DNA from: Oscillospiraceae bacterium
Lineage (GTDB): Bacteria; Bacillota; Clostridia; Oscillospirales; Ruminococcaceae
DNA length: 16,960 nt
NCBI GenBank assembly: GCA_016297165.1
Contig: JAEDHF010000022.1
Span: forward strand, 1 to 16,960
Direction of reading: 5' to 3'
This document shows positions 6,963 through 16,960 of this stretch, one piece after another (the first letter of the stretch is position 1; every line of letters begins with the position of its first letter). The notes under the pieces are model-generated. The model was not told where the DNA came from, made no database searches, and was given only the letters and a program-made list of their open reading frames with translations. A program made the translations under genes and the position numbers.

Positions 6963-7075
6963 AAACTCACCTGCGATATGTCGGCTTTAAGCATCTCCCG
7001 AATTCCCGGTTAAACGACTGTCTGCCTGAAACTCAAGATTTAACGATTCCTGAGTCAACATTACAAGTGAGTTTT
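6962..7075. ncRNA. Candidate structured element / bidirectional terminator between ACT gene and tuf
   Basis: AAAACTCAC (6962-6970) pairs perfectly with GTGAGTTTT (7067-7075) across about 96 nt. Inside are a helix GTCG/CGAC plus TTTAA/TTAAA (within about 6980-7018; 2-nt bulge) and another helix ACTCA/TGAGT (7030-7055). Together these suggest a three-way junction. On the minus strand the closing stem is followed by TTTTTATTTTAT, so it probably terminates tuf transcription; on the plus strand a weaker TTTTATTATT follows the ACT gene. No known RNA family was recognised. Confidence 0.4.
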
Positions 7076-7106
7076 ATTATTAAATTAAGCTACTGAAAGA
7101 AACGAA

Positions 7107-8309
7107 TTATTCGTTGATCTTTGTTACAACGCCGGAACCTACTGTTCTACCACCTTCACGGATAGCGAAACGTAAGCCTTCTTCGATAGCGATAGGAGTG
7201 ATGAGCTCAACGTCCATTGTTACGTTATCGCCGGGAATGCACATTTCCTTATCAGCAGGAAGAGTGATAACGCCGGTAACGTCTGTTGTTCTGAAGAAGA
7301 ACTGAGGTCTGTAGTTAGAGAAGAAAGGTGTATGACGGCCGCCTTCTTCCTTCTTTAATACGTAAACCTGGCCGGAGAACTTGGTGTGGGGGTGAATGGA
7401 GCCGGGCTTACAAAGAACCTGACCACGTTCGATTTCGCTTCTCTGGATACCACGGAGAAGAGCACCGATGTTGTCGCCTGCCTCAGCGTAATCAAGAATC
7501 TTACGGAACATTTCGATACCTGTTACAACTGTCTGCTTGGGTTCGTCTGTAAGACCTGTGATTTCAACTGTATCGTTAGTCTTGAGGATACCTCTTTCTA
7601 CTCTACCGGTAGCAACAGTACCACGACCTGTGATAGTCATAGTATCTTCTACAGGCATAAGGAAGGGCTGGTCTGCCTTACGGTCAGGAGTAGGAATGTA
7701 GTTGTCAACTGCATCCATGAGTTCCTTGATGCAAGCGTATTCGGGAGCGTTAGGATCTGTGCTTGTGGAGTCGAGAGCAACCTTAGCGGAACCACGAACT
7801 ACGGGGATATCATCTCCGGGGAAGTCGTTAGCGGAAAGAACGTCTCTGATGTCCATTTCTACGAGGTCGAGGAGCTCAGCGTCGTCAACGTCGTCGCACT
7901 TGTTGATGAATACTACCATAGCAGGAACGCCTACCTGGTGAGCGAGAAGGATGTGCTCTCTTGTCTGAGCCATAGGGCCGTCAGTACCGGCAACTACGAG
8001 GATAGCGCCGTCCATCTGAGCAGCACCGGTGATCATGTTCTTGATATAGTCAGCATGGCCGGGGCAGTCAACGTGAGCGTAGTGACGAGCGTCTGTTTCG
8101 TACTCAACGTGAGCGGTGTTGATTGTGATACCACGTTCTCTCTCTTCGGGAGCCTTATCGATCATATCGTATGCTTCGAACTTAGCCTGACCCTTTAATG
8201 CGAGGTACTTGGTGATAGCAGCTGTTGTTGTTGTCTTACCATGGTCAACGTGACCGATTGTACCAATGTTTACATGGGGCTTGGTACGGTTAAAATGTTC
8301 CTTTGCCAT
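7107..8309 (-). CDS. tuf: Elongation factor Tu
   Basis: 400 residues, full length. This GTPase carries aminoacyl-tRNA to the ribosomal A site. G-motifs: GHVDHGKT (19-26), RGITIN (59-64), DCPGH (81-85), NKCD (136-139) and GSAK (173-176). Domains 2 and 3 follow, including TGRGTVATGRVERG and the C-terminal FAIREGGRTVGSGVV. A loop after the G5 motif (STSTDPNAPEYAC) is longer than in E. coli. AGGAGG (rc at 8318-8323) is an ideal ribosome site. It is the last gene of the str block, 95 bp after fusA, with its own promoter in that gap. Whether a second tuf exists elsewhere cannot be seen here. Confidence 0.99.
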   Translation of the reverse strand: MAKEHFNRTKPHVNIGTIGHVDHGKTTTTAAITKYLALKGQAKFEAYDMIDKAPEERERGITINTAHVEYETDARHYAHVDCPGHADYIKNMITGAAQMDGAILVVAGTDGPMAQTREHILLAHQVGVPAMVVFINKCDDVDDAELLDLVEMDIRDVLSANDFPGDDIPVVRGSAKVALDSTSTDPNAPEYACIKELMDAVDNYIPTPDRKADQPFLMPVEDTMTITGRGTVATGRVERGILKTNDTVEITGLTDEPKQTVVTGIEMFRKILDYAEAGDNIGALLRGIQRSEIERGQVLCKPGSIHPHTKFSGQVYVLKKEEGGRHTPFFSNYRPQFFFRTTDVTGVITLPADKEMCIPGDNVTMDVELITPIAIEEGLRFAIREGGRTVGSGVVTKINE

Positions 8310-8343
8310 TTTTGATTCCTCCTAAAAGTTTAGTGTTAAATGT

Positions 8344-8381
8344 CACAGATATATTGTATCAAAAATCTGTGGAAATTACAA
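8344..8381 (-). promoter_or_regulatory. tuf promoter with inverted repeat around the -10 box
   Basis: On the minus strand: -35 TTGTAA (8376-8381), 17-bp spacer, extended -10 TGA-TACAAT (hexamer 8353-8358). A perfect 7-bp inverted repeat CACAGAT (8344-8350) / ATCTGTG (8365-8371), 14 bp apart, brackets the -10 box. This may allow tuf to be made in excess over the rest of the operon; EF-Tu is normally far more abundant than EF-G. Confidence 0.6.
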
Positions 8382-8404
8382 GTGTTTTTTGAAAATTTAT
8401 TGAA

Positions 8405-10483
8405 TTAGTCCTTGGATCTCTTGCTGATGATACCGTCTGCGATGTTCTTAGGTACCTGAACATAGCTGTTAGGCTCCATAGTGTACTGGCCACGACCCTG
8501 CGTCTTGGAACGTAAGTCGTTGGAGTAACCGAACATTTCAGAAAGAGGAACGAGTGCATTAACCTGCTTAACGCCTGCTCTGTCCTCCATACCCTGGATA
8601 GTACCACGACGGGAGCTTAAGTCACCGATAACGTCGCCCATATACTCTTCGGGAACGATAACTACAACCTTCATGATAGGCTCAAGAATGATGGGGTTAG
8701 CCTTCTTACAAGCTTCCTTGATTGCCATAGAACCTGCAATCTTGAACGCCATTTCAGAAGAGTCAACCTCGTGGTAAGAACCATCATAAAGTGTAACCTT
8801 AAGGTCAACTACGGGATAACCTGCGAGAACGCCTGACTGCATAGCGCCCTGGATACCTGCGTCAACAGCGGGGATATATTCCTTAGGAATAGCGCCGCCG
8901 ACAACAGCATTAACAAATTCGTAGCCCTTACCGGATTCGTTAGGTTCAACACGAATCTTAACGTGACCGTACTGACCCTTACCGCCGGACTGACGAGCGT
9001 ACTTTGTATCCTGCTCTGTGCTGGAGGTGATTGTTTCCTTATAAGCTACCTGAGGAGCACCTACGTTAGCTTCAACCTTAAATTCACGGAGAAGTCTGTC
9101 AACAATGATTTCGAGGTGCAATTCACCCATACCGGAAATGATTGTCTGACCGGTTTCTTCGTCGGTATAAGTCTTGAATGTGGGGTCTTCTTCAGCAAGC
9201 TTTGCAAGTGCGAGAGCCATCTTTTCCTGACCTGCCTTAGTCTTAGGCTCGATAGCGAGACTGATAACGGGGTCGGGGAATTCCATAGATTCAAGAATTA
9301 TGGGATGGTTTTCGTCACAAAGTGTATCACCGGTAGTTGTATTCTTTACGCCGACAGCTGCCGCAATATCACCACAGTAGCAAACCTCGAGGTCCTGTCT
9401 GTGGTTAGCGTGCATCTGGAGGATACGACCCATACGCTCGTTCTTGTCCTTTGTTGCGTTCAGGACAGTGGAACCTGCCTCAACGTAACCGGAGTAAACT
9501 CTGAAGAAGCAGAGCTTACCAACGAACGGGTCGGTAGCGATCTTGAATGCGAGAGCGGAGAAGGGCTGATCGTCGCCTGCGTGTCTCTCTTCTTCCTCGC
9601 CTGTTTCGGGGTTGATACCCTTGATAGCGGGGATGTCGAGAGGAGAAGGCATAAAGTCAACTACAGCGTCAAGGAGCTTCTGAACACCCTTGTTTCTGTA
9701 GGAGGTACCGCAAACTACGGGAACCATATCGTTTGCGATAGTTGCCTTTCTGATGCATCTCTTTATCTCTTCAACTGTGATTTCCTCACCCTCGAGGAAC
9801 TTATTCATGATTTCTTCGTCCTGTTCGGAGATAGCTTCGAGGAGCTCTTCTCTGTACTTAGCGGCGATTTCCTTCATATCCTCGGGGATTTCTTCAACTC
9901 TCATATCCTTACCGAGATCGTCGTAATAAACGTCAGCGTTCATTTCAACGAGGTCAACGATACCTCTGAAGGTATCTTCAGAGCCGATAGGGAGCTGAAT
10001 CGGAACTGCGTTTGTCTTTAAACGTTCTCTCATCATGCTTACTACGTTATAGAAATCGGCACCCATGATGTCCATCTTATTAACGTAAGCCATACGAGGA
10101 ACCTTATACTTATCAGCCTGACGCCATACAGTTTCAGACTGGGGCTCAACGCCGCCCTTAGCGCAGAAAACTGTTACGGAACCGTCGAGAACTCTTAAGG
10201 AACGTTCAACTTCTACAGTAAAGTCAACGTGACCGGGAGTGTCGATGATGTTGATTCTGTGCTTTTTCCAGAATGCAGTGGTAGCTGCGGAGGTGATTGT
10301 GATACCTCTTTCTGCTTCCTGTTCCATCCAGTCCATTGTGGAAGCGCCATCGTGCGTTTCACCAATCTTGTGATTAACACCGGTATAGAAAAGGATACGC
10401 TCGGTAGTTGTTGTCTTACCGGCGTCAATATGAGCCATAATACCGATATTACGGGTCATTTCGAGAGATACTTCTCTTGCCAT
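8405..10483 (-). CDS. fusA: Elongation factor G
   Basis: 692 residues. This translocase GTPase moves tRNA and mRNA after peptide bond formation and splits ribosomes with RRF. G-domain motifs: AHIDAGKT (17-24), RGITIT (59-64), DTPGH (81-85) and NKMD (135-138). Later parts include domain II (SALAFKIATDPFVGKLCFFRVYSG), domain IV (QSGGKGQYGHVKI ... DAGIQGAMQSGVLAGYPVVD) and domain V (EEYMGDVIGDLSSRRGTIQGM). It is canonical, with no sign of the degenerate paralogue FusA2 or the Tet(M)-like protection proteins. The ribosome site AAGGAGGA (rc within 10487-10494) is strong, and rpsG ends 16 bp upstream. Confidence 0.98.
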   Translation of the reverse strand: MAREVSLEMTRNIGIMAHIDAGKTTTTERILFYTGVNHKIGETHDGASTMDWMEQEAERGITITSAATTAFWKKHRINIIDTPGHVDFTVEVERSLRVLDGSVTVFCAKGGVEPQSETVWRQADKYKVPRMAYVNKMDIMGADFYNVVSMMRERLKTNAVPIQLPIGSEDTFRGIVDLVEMNADVYYDDLGKDMRVEEIPEDMKEIAAKYREELLEAISEQDEEIMNKFLEGEEITVEEIKRCIRKATIANDMVPVVCGTSYRNKGVQKLLDAVVDFMPSPLDIPAIKGINPETGEEEERHAGDDQPFSALAFKIATDPFVGKLCFFRVYSGYVEAGSTVLNATKDKNERMGRILQMHANHRQDLEVCYCGDIAAAVGVKNTTTGDTLCDENHPIILESMEFPDPVISLAIEPKTKAGQEKMALALAKLAEEDPTFKTYTDEETGQTIISGMGELHLEIIVDRLLREFKVEANVGAPQVAYKETITSSTEQDTKYARQSGGKGQYGHVKIRVEPNESGKGYEFVNAVVGGAIPKEYIPAVDAGIQGAMQSGVLAGYPVVDLKVTLYDGSYHEVDSSEMAFKIAGSMAIKEACKKANPIILEPIMKVVVIVPEEYMGDVIGDLSSRRGTIQGMEDRAGVKQVNALVPLSEMFGYSNDLRSKTQGRGQYTMEPNSYVQVPKNIADGIISKRSKD

Positions 10484-10499
10484 ATTTCCTCCTTAGCTA

Positions 10500-10970
10500 T
10501 TACCACTTATAATGTGCGAAAGCTCTGTTAGCTTCAGCCATTCTGTGTGTATCGTCACGCTTCTTGCAAGAACCACCCTGACCGTTTAACGCATCTAAGA
10601 TTTCGTTAGCGAGTCTTTCCTTCATGGTCTTTTCATTTCTTGCTCTGCTGTATGTGGTAATCCATCTGAGACCTAAGGTTCTGCGTCTTTCGGGACGAAC
10701 CTCCATAGGAACCTGATATGTAGCACCACCTACACGGCGAGCCTTAACTTCTAACTGAGGCATAATGTTTTCCATAGCCTCTTCAAATGCTTCGAGGGGC
10801 TCCTTACCAGTCTTTTCGCCTACGATTTCAAATGCACCGTAAACGATTTTCTGTGCTACGCCCTTCTTGCCGTCAAGCATGATGTTGTTGATAAGTCTTG
10901 TTACAAGCTCCGAATTGTAAAGCGGATCCGGTAAAACATCACGCTTCGGTACGTTACCTCTTCTTGGCAC
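10500..10970 (-). CDS. rpsG: 30S ribosomal protein S7
   Basis: 156 residues starting MPRRGNVPKRDVLPDP. It nucleates assembly of the 3' major (head) domain of 16S rRNA. Conserved blocks: NNIMLDGKKGVAQKIVYGAF, QLEVKARRVGGATYQVPMEV and the C-terminal RAFAHYKW. The start is GTG at 10968-10970, chosen because AAGGAGGG (rc 10978-10985) lies seven bases upstream and the result is the universal S7 length and N terminus. An in-frame ATG at 10986-10988 would put the ribosome site inside the gene. In enteric bacteria S7 represses its own operon by binding the rpsL-rpsG gap; here that gap is 165 nt and structured. Confidence 0.98.
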   Translation of the reverse strand: MPRRGNVPKRDVLPDPLYNSELVTRLINNIMLDGKKGVAQKIVYGAFEIVGEKTGKEPLEAFEEAMENIMPQLEVKARRVGGATYQVPMEVRPERRRTLGLRWITTYSRARNEKTMKERLANEILDALNGQGGSCKKRDDTHRMAEANRAFAHYKW

Positions 10971-11135
10971 TTTACTTCCCTCCTTCATAAATTTGCGCCG
11001 CTATAATGCGGCAAAACGAAATCATCGGTACTCGAAAGCGTCGCGGCATAAGCCGCAAACCTCCCGCCGTCCATCAGAGGCACTATATATAGATACCTCC
11101 GCAAATGCGGCGATTGATTCAACTCAGATTATAAG
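10971..11135 (-). promoter_or_regulatory. Structured rpsL-rpsG intercistronic region, candidate S7 control site
   Basis: 165 nt with three GC-rich hairpins in minus-strand order: CCGC-ATTT-GCGG (11099-11110), GCGGC-TTAT-GCCGC (11043-11056) and GCCGC-ATTATA-GCGGC (10997-11012). The stems have nearly interchangeable sequences, so alternative pairings are possible. No T tract follows any of them, so they are not terminators. Two overlapping mini-ORFs (see findings) cross the hairpins. A role in S7 feedback is inferred by analogy with the E. coli str operon. Confidence 0.45.
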
Positions 11136-11564
11136 TTACGCTTTTTTTGCACCAGCCTTCGGACGCTTAGCGCCGTACTTGGATCTACCCTGCATTCTTC
11201 CGTCAACGCCCTGTGCGTCAAGAGTACCACGTACGATATGATAACGTACACCAGGTAAGTCCTTAACACGTCCGCCTCTGATAAGAACAACGCTATGTTC
11301 CTGAAGCTTGTGTCCGATGCCGGGGATATAAGCAGTAACTTCAAATCCGTTGGAAAGTCTTACTCTGGCTACCTTACGCATAGCGGAGTTAGGCTTCTTA
11401 GGAGTTGCAGTTCTTACAGCAGTACAAACTCCGCGCTTCTGGGGAGCGGATACGTCTGTAGGAGTTTTCTTAAGTGTGTTAAGACCCTTTAATAATGCAG
11501 GAGCCTTAGACTTCTTTTCAGAAACCTCTCTGCCCTTTCTAACGAGCTGGTTAAAGGTTGGCAT
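11136..11564 (-). CDS. rpsL: 30S ribosomal protein S12
   Basis: 142 residues, starting MPTFNQLVRKGR. S12 lies at the decoding centre and controls accuracy. Signature blocks: PQKRGVCTAVRTATPKKPNSA (41-61) and RGGRVKDLPGVRYHIVRG (96-113). Lys56 and Lys101 correspond to E. coli positions 43 and 88 (Met counted), where changes give streptomycin resistance; both are wild-type Lys. Asp102 is the residue methylthiolated in many bacteria. An insertion at about 26-38 (KGLNTLKKTPTDV) is typical of clostridial S12. The start at 11562-11564 follows GGAGGT (rc 11571-11576). A longer reading from 11630 is rejected because it would begin inside the promoter. First gene of the str transcript. Confidence 0.98.
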   Translation of the reverse strand: MPTFNQLVRKGREVSEKKSKAPALLKGLNTLKKTPTDVSAPQKRGVCTAVRTATPKKPNSAMRKVARVRLSNGFEVTAYIPGIGHKLQEHSVVLIRGGRVKDLPGVRYHIVRGTLDAQGVDGRMQGRSKYGAKRPKAGAKKA

Positions 11565-11591
11565 TATTTCACCTCCAATAAAAAATTCTAC

Positions 11592-11611
11592 TGCGGGCAT
11601 ACTTGTCCGCA
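11592..11611 (-). promoter_or_regulatory. Hairpin in the rpsL 5' leader
   Basis: TGCGG/CCGCA, a 5-bp stem with a 10-nt loop, occupies most of the roughly 50-nt leader between the predicted start near 11615 and the rpsL ribosome site. It may stabilise the mRNA or modulate initiation. It is short and could be incidental. Confidence 0.35.
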
Positions 11612-11621
11612 ATACTTTAAT

Positions 11622-11650
11622 ATTATACACAAAAAAACGGTAAAAGTCAA
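11622..11650 (-). promoter_or_regulatory. Promoter of the str operon (rpsL-rpsG-fusA)
   Basis: On the minus strand: -35 TTGACT (11645-11650), 17-bp spacer, perfect -10 TATAAT (11622-11627). The rpsL ATG is about 58 bp downstream of the -10. The -35 and spacer overlap the 3' arm and U tract of the rpoC terminator. Confidence 0.82.
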
Positions 11651-11695
11651 CACTTTCTAAATTTGTTAGAAAATATCGTAACTTTCACCGTTTTT
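11631..11695 (-). terminator. rpoBC operon terminator, nested long hairpin
   Basis: On the minus strand AAAAACGGTGAAAGT pairs with ACTTTTACCGTTTTT (11681-11695 with 11633-11647; one G-U pair) and ends in seven T. The interior holds a second perfect 7-bp hairpin TTTCTAA/TTAGAAA (11654-11660 with 11666-11672). On the plus strand the G-U becomes an A-C mismatch, so the element is optimised for the minus strand, as expected for rpoC. Confidence 0.75.
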
Positions 11696-11700
11696 CACTA

Positions 11701-11727
11701 AATTTGCATTACATTTTTGTGCAAATT
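11701..11727 (-). repeat. Inverted repeat just after rpoC stop
   Basis: A perfect 8-bp inverted repeat AATTTGCA (11701-11708) / TGCAAATT (11720-11727), beginning three bases after the rpoC stop codon. It has a low-GC stem and no long T tract. It may protect the 3' end or assist the main terminator. Confidence 0.5.
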
Positions 11728-11729
11728 AC

Positions 11730-15254
<3,525 letters not shown>

Positions 15255-15297
15255 TTTTCACAAACCTCAATTCTATTAAATTCAGATTGCCGGATGG

Positions 15298-15323
15298 GGA
15301 AGCCGCCCGAAGGGCAGCCTTCC
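15298..15323 (-). other. GC-rich hairpin in the rpoB-rpoC gap
   Basis: On the minus strand GGAAG-(G bulge)-CTGCCC, TTC loop, GGGCGGCTTCC: eleven base pairs including one G-U. No T tract follows, so it is not a terminator. It sits midway in the 96-nt gap between the rpoB stop and the rpoC start and could be an RNA-processing or stabilising element. Confidence 0.5.
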
Positions 15324-15350
15324 GCCTAAATTACTTAAACAAATCGGAAA

Positions 15351-16960
15351 TTATTCGTCATCGTCATCGCCGTCGTCGGCAAAGTCATCTTCAAAATCGT
15401 CGTCAAGCTCGTCGAAGTCGTCCTCGTCGGAATCGCCGCCGTAGAATTCGTCATCAACGTCGCCCACGATAAAGGAATCGCCGAGCTCGCTTTCGTCGGT
15501 AACGTAGCTGAAGTCATCAGCGCTTACGGTACCTACGTTATCGTCGTCGTCGAAGGTCTGCTGGAGGTCGATTTCTTCGTTATCGGAGTCAAGAATCTTG
15601 ATATCGAGACCGAGAGACTGAAGCTCCTTGATAAGAACCCTGAAGGATTCGGGAACGCCGGGCTTCGGAACATCCTCGCCCTTAACAATAGCCTCGTAGG
15701 TCTTTACACGTCCTACAACGTCGTCGGACTTAACGGTAAGGATTTCCTGAAGAGTATAAGCTGCGCCGTAGGCTTCGAGAGCCCAAACTTCCATTTCACC
15801 GAAACGCTGACCGCCGAACTGTGCCTTACCGCCGAGAGGCTGCTGTGTAACGAGGGCGTAAGGACCTGTTGAACGGGCATGAATCTTATCGTCAACCAGG
15901 TGATGGAGCTTAAGATAGTACATATATCCGACGGTAACGAGGCTGTCAAACTTTTCGCCTGTTCGTCCGTCAATAAGCTGAGTTTTTGCTTCCTGGGTCA
16001 TAGGAATCTTGGAGAAGTCGATTTCGGGACCGTCCTTACCGGGATAGTTTTCCCTTATCTTTTCCGCTTCGGCGAACATAGCTCTGATATCCTCTTCATG
16101 AGCGCCGTCGAATACGGGAGTCATAACCTTCCAGCCGAGAGCCTTAGCGGCATAGCCGAGATGAACCTCAAGCACCTGACCGATATTCATACGGGAAGGT
16201 ACGCCGAGGGGGTTAAGAACGATATCGAGGGGAGTACCGTCGGGAAGGAAGGGCATATCCTCCTGGTGGAGAATTCTTGAAACAACGCCCTTGTTACCGT
16301 GACGACCTGCCATCTTATCGCCGACGGAGATTTTTCTCTTCTGAGCGATATAACAGCGTACTGCCATATTAACGCCTGCTGCAAGCTCGTCGCAGTTTTC
16401 TCTTGTAAATACCTTTACGTCAACGATAACGCCGCTTTCACCATGAGGTACACGAAGAGAGCTGTCTCTGACTTCTCTTGCCTTTTCGCCGAAAATAGCT
16501 CTTAAAAGTCTTTCTTCGGCAGTAAGCTCGGTTTCGCCCTTAGGCGCTACCTTACCTACAAGGATATCGCCGCTGTGAACCTCTGCGCCGATTCTGATGA
16601 TACCGTTTTCGTCCAGATCCTTAAGAGCGTCCTCGCTTAAGTTGGGGATATCTCTTGTGATTTCCTCCGGTCCGAGCTTTGTATCGCGGCATTCCAGCTC
16701 GTATTCTTCAATATGAATAGATGTATATACATCGTTATAAACAAGCTTTTCGTTAATAAGAACGGCGTCCTCGTAGTTATAACCCTCCCAGGTCATAAAG
16801 CCGATAAGAGCGTTCTTACCGAGGGAAATTTCACCCTGACTGGTTGCGGGACCGTCGGCTAAAACCTGTCCTGCCTTAACAACCTCGCCCTTTTCGACGA
16901 TAGGACGCTGGTTTACGCAGGTACCCTGGTTGGAGCGCTTGAACTTGATAAGCTTGTACT
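15351..16960 (-). CDS. rpoB: DNA-directed RNA polymerase subunit beta, C-terminal part (5' end outside window)
   Basis: 535 codons up to the window edge, in a frame that stays open at 16960; the Met at 16794-16796 (FMTWEGYNYEDA) is internal, not a start. Conserved beta blocks: GYNYEDAVLINE, the active-site/rifampicin-distal KISVGDKMAGRHGNKGVV, PFLPDGTPLDIVLNPLGVPSRMN and the C-terminal clamp-anchor HARSTGPYALVTQQ followed by GGQRFGEMEVWALEAYGAA. The family core ends near SLGLDIKILDSDNEEIDL. After that comes an unusual 69-residue Asp-rich tail (see findings). It is the first visible gene of the rpoBC pair; rplJL would be expected upstream, outside the window. Confidence 0.97.
   Translation of the reverse strand, partial: YKLIKFKRSNQGTCVNQRPIVEKGEVVKAGQVLADGPATSQGEISLGKNALIGFMTWEGYNYEDAVLINEKLVYNDVYTSIHIEEYELECRDTKLGPEEITRDIPNLSEDALKDLDENGIIRIGAEVHSGDILVGKVAPKGETELTAEERLLRAIFGEKAREVRDSSLRVPHGESGVIVDVKVFTRENCDELAAGVNMAVRCYIAQKRKISVGDKMAGRHGNKGVVSRILHQEDMPFLPDGTPLDIVLNPLGVPSRMNIGQVLEVHLGYAAKALGWKVMTPVFDGAHEEDIRAMFAEAEKIRENYPGKDGPEIDFSKIPMTQEAKTQLIDGRTGEKFDSLVTVGYMYYLKLHHLVDDKIHARSTGPYALVTQQPLGGKAQFGGQRFGEMEVWALEAYGAAYTLQEILTVKSDDVVGRVKTYEAIVKGEDVPKPGVPESFRVLIKELQSLGLDIKILDSDNEEIDLQQTFDDDDNVGTVSADDFSYVTDESELGDSFIVGDVDDEFYGGDSDEDDFDELDDDFEDDFADDGDDDDE

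Noticed and set aside
7386..8198. 270-codon open frame antisense to tuf
   Set aside because: The same reverse-strand artefact of codon bias; no domain or ribosome site.
8963..10021. 352-codon open frame antisense to fusA
   Set aside because: It lies wholly inside a highly conserved gene on the other strand. Its protein is Cys/Val/Ser-rich with no recognisable domain, as expected when a codon-biased gene is read backwards, and no promoter or ribosome site was seen.
10500..10988. S7 starting at ATG 10986-10988
   Set aside because: This would include the AAGGAGGG ribosome site in the coding sequence; GTG at 10970 gives the normal 156-residue S7.
11136..11630. Longer S12 reading starting at 11630
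   Set aside because: The extra 22 codons cover the -10 box, transcript start and ribosome site; the MPTFNQL start at 11564 has an ideal GGAGGT.
15298..15323. Hairpin in the rpoB-rpoC gap as a terminator
   Set aside because: No T tract follows, and rpoC needs readthrough from rpoB.
15357..15440. GTC/GTCATC-rich tract as a microsatellite or CRISPR-like repeat
   Set aside because: It is in frame and encodes the Asp-rich RpoB tail; there is no regular spacer-repeat pattern.
16794..16796. Met at 16796 as the start of a separate 481-residue protein
   Set aside because: The frame continues upstream to the window edge with conserved RpoB sequence (EISLGKNALIGF), so this Met is internal.

Overview
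The window looks like a chromosomal segment of a Gram-positive member of the Clostridia, most likely a gut or rumen Oscillospiraceae/Ruminococcaceae-type bacterium. The reasons are moderate GC content, strong AGGAGG-type ribosome binding sites, TTGACA-N17-TATAAT-like promoters, an L-box (lysine) riboswitch, the clostridial insertion in ribosomal protein S12, and carbohydrate-esterase-like genes beside housekeeping genes. The genus is inferred, not proven. No tRNA, rRNA, CRISPR array, insertion sequence or phage gene was found.

Layout. (1) Positions 1-1705: the start of a leftward CE2-like esterase gene (cut by the window edge) and a rightward lipoprotein with an SGNH/GDSL esterase domain. They are transcribed divergently from back-to-back promoters. 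(2) 1766-3130: a leftward six-helix methyl-accepting chemotaxis protein, convergent with the lipoprotein gene and separated from it by a bidirectional terminator. (3) 3360-6962: a rightward lysine/diaminopimelate operon made of promoter, lysine riboswitch with terminator, asd (archaeal/fungal-type), dapA, dapB and, after a hairpin, a small tandem-ACT protein resembling the regulatory half of aspartokinase. (4) 6962-7075: a long-range stem with internal helices between convergent genes. (5) 7107-16960: the leftward transcription/translation block rpoB (3' part)-rpoC-[terminator/promoter]-rpsL-rpsG-fusA-tuf, with a separate promoter in front of tuf.

How the genes work together. Asd, DapA and DapB are consecutive steps from aspartyl phosphate to tetrahydrodipicolinate. 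The riboswitch should shut the operon when lysine is plentiful, and the ACT protein is a plausible lysine/threonine sensor for aspartokinase, which is not in the window. The right half encodes the two large RNA polymerase subunits, two 30S proteins and both elongation GTPases in the classical str order.

No wholly new defence or mobile system is visible. The most interesting signals are small: a 165-nt rpsL-rpsG gap with three GC-rich hairpins and a coupled mini-ORF that begins like S7, an rpoC terminator that physically overlaps the str promoter, an inverted repeat around the tuf -10 box, the free-standing ACT pair, the structured element after it, and an RpoB tail with 34 acidic and no basic residues in its last 69.
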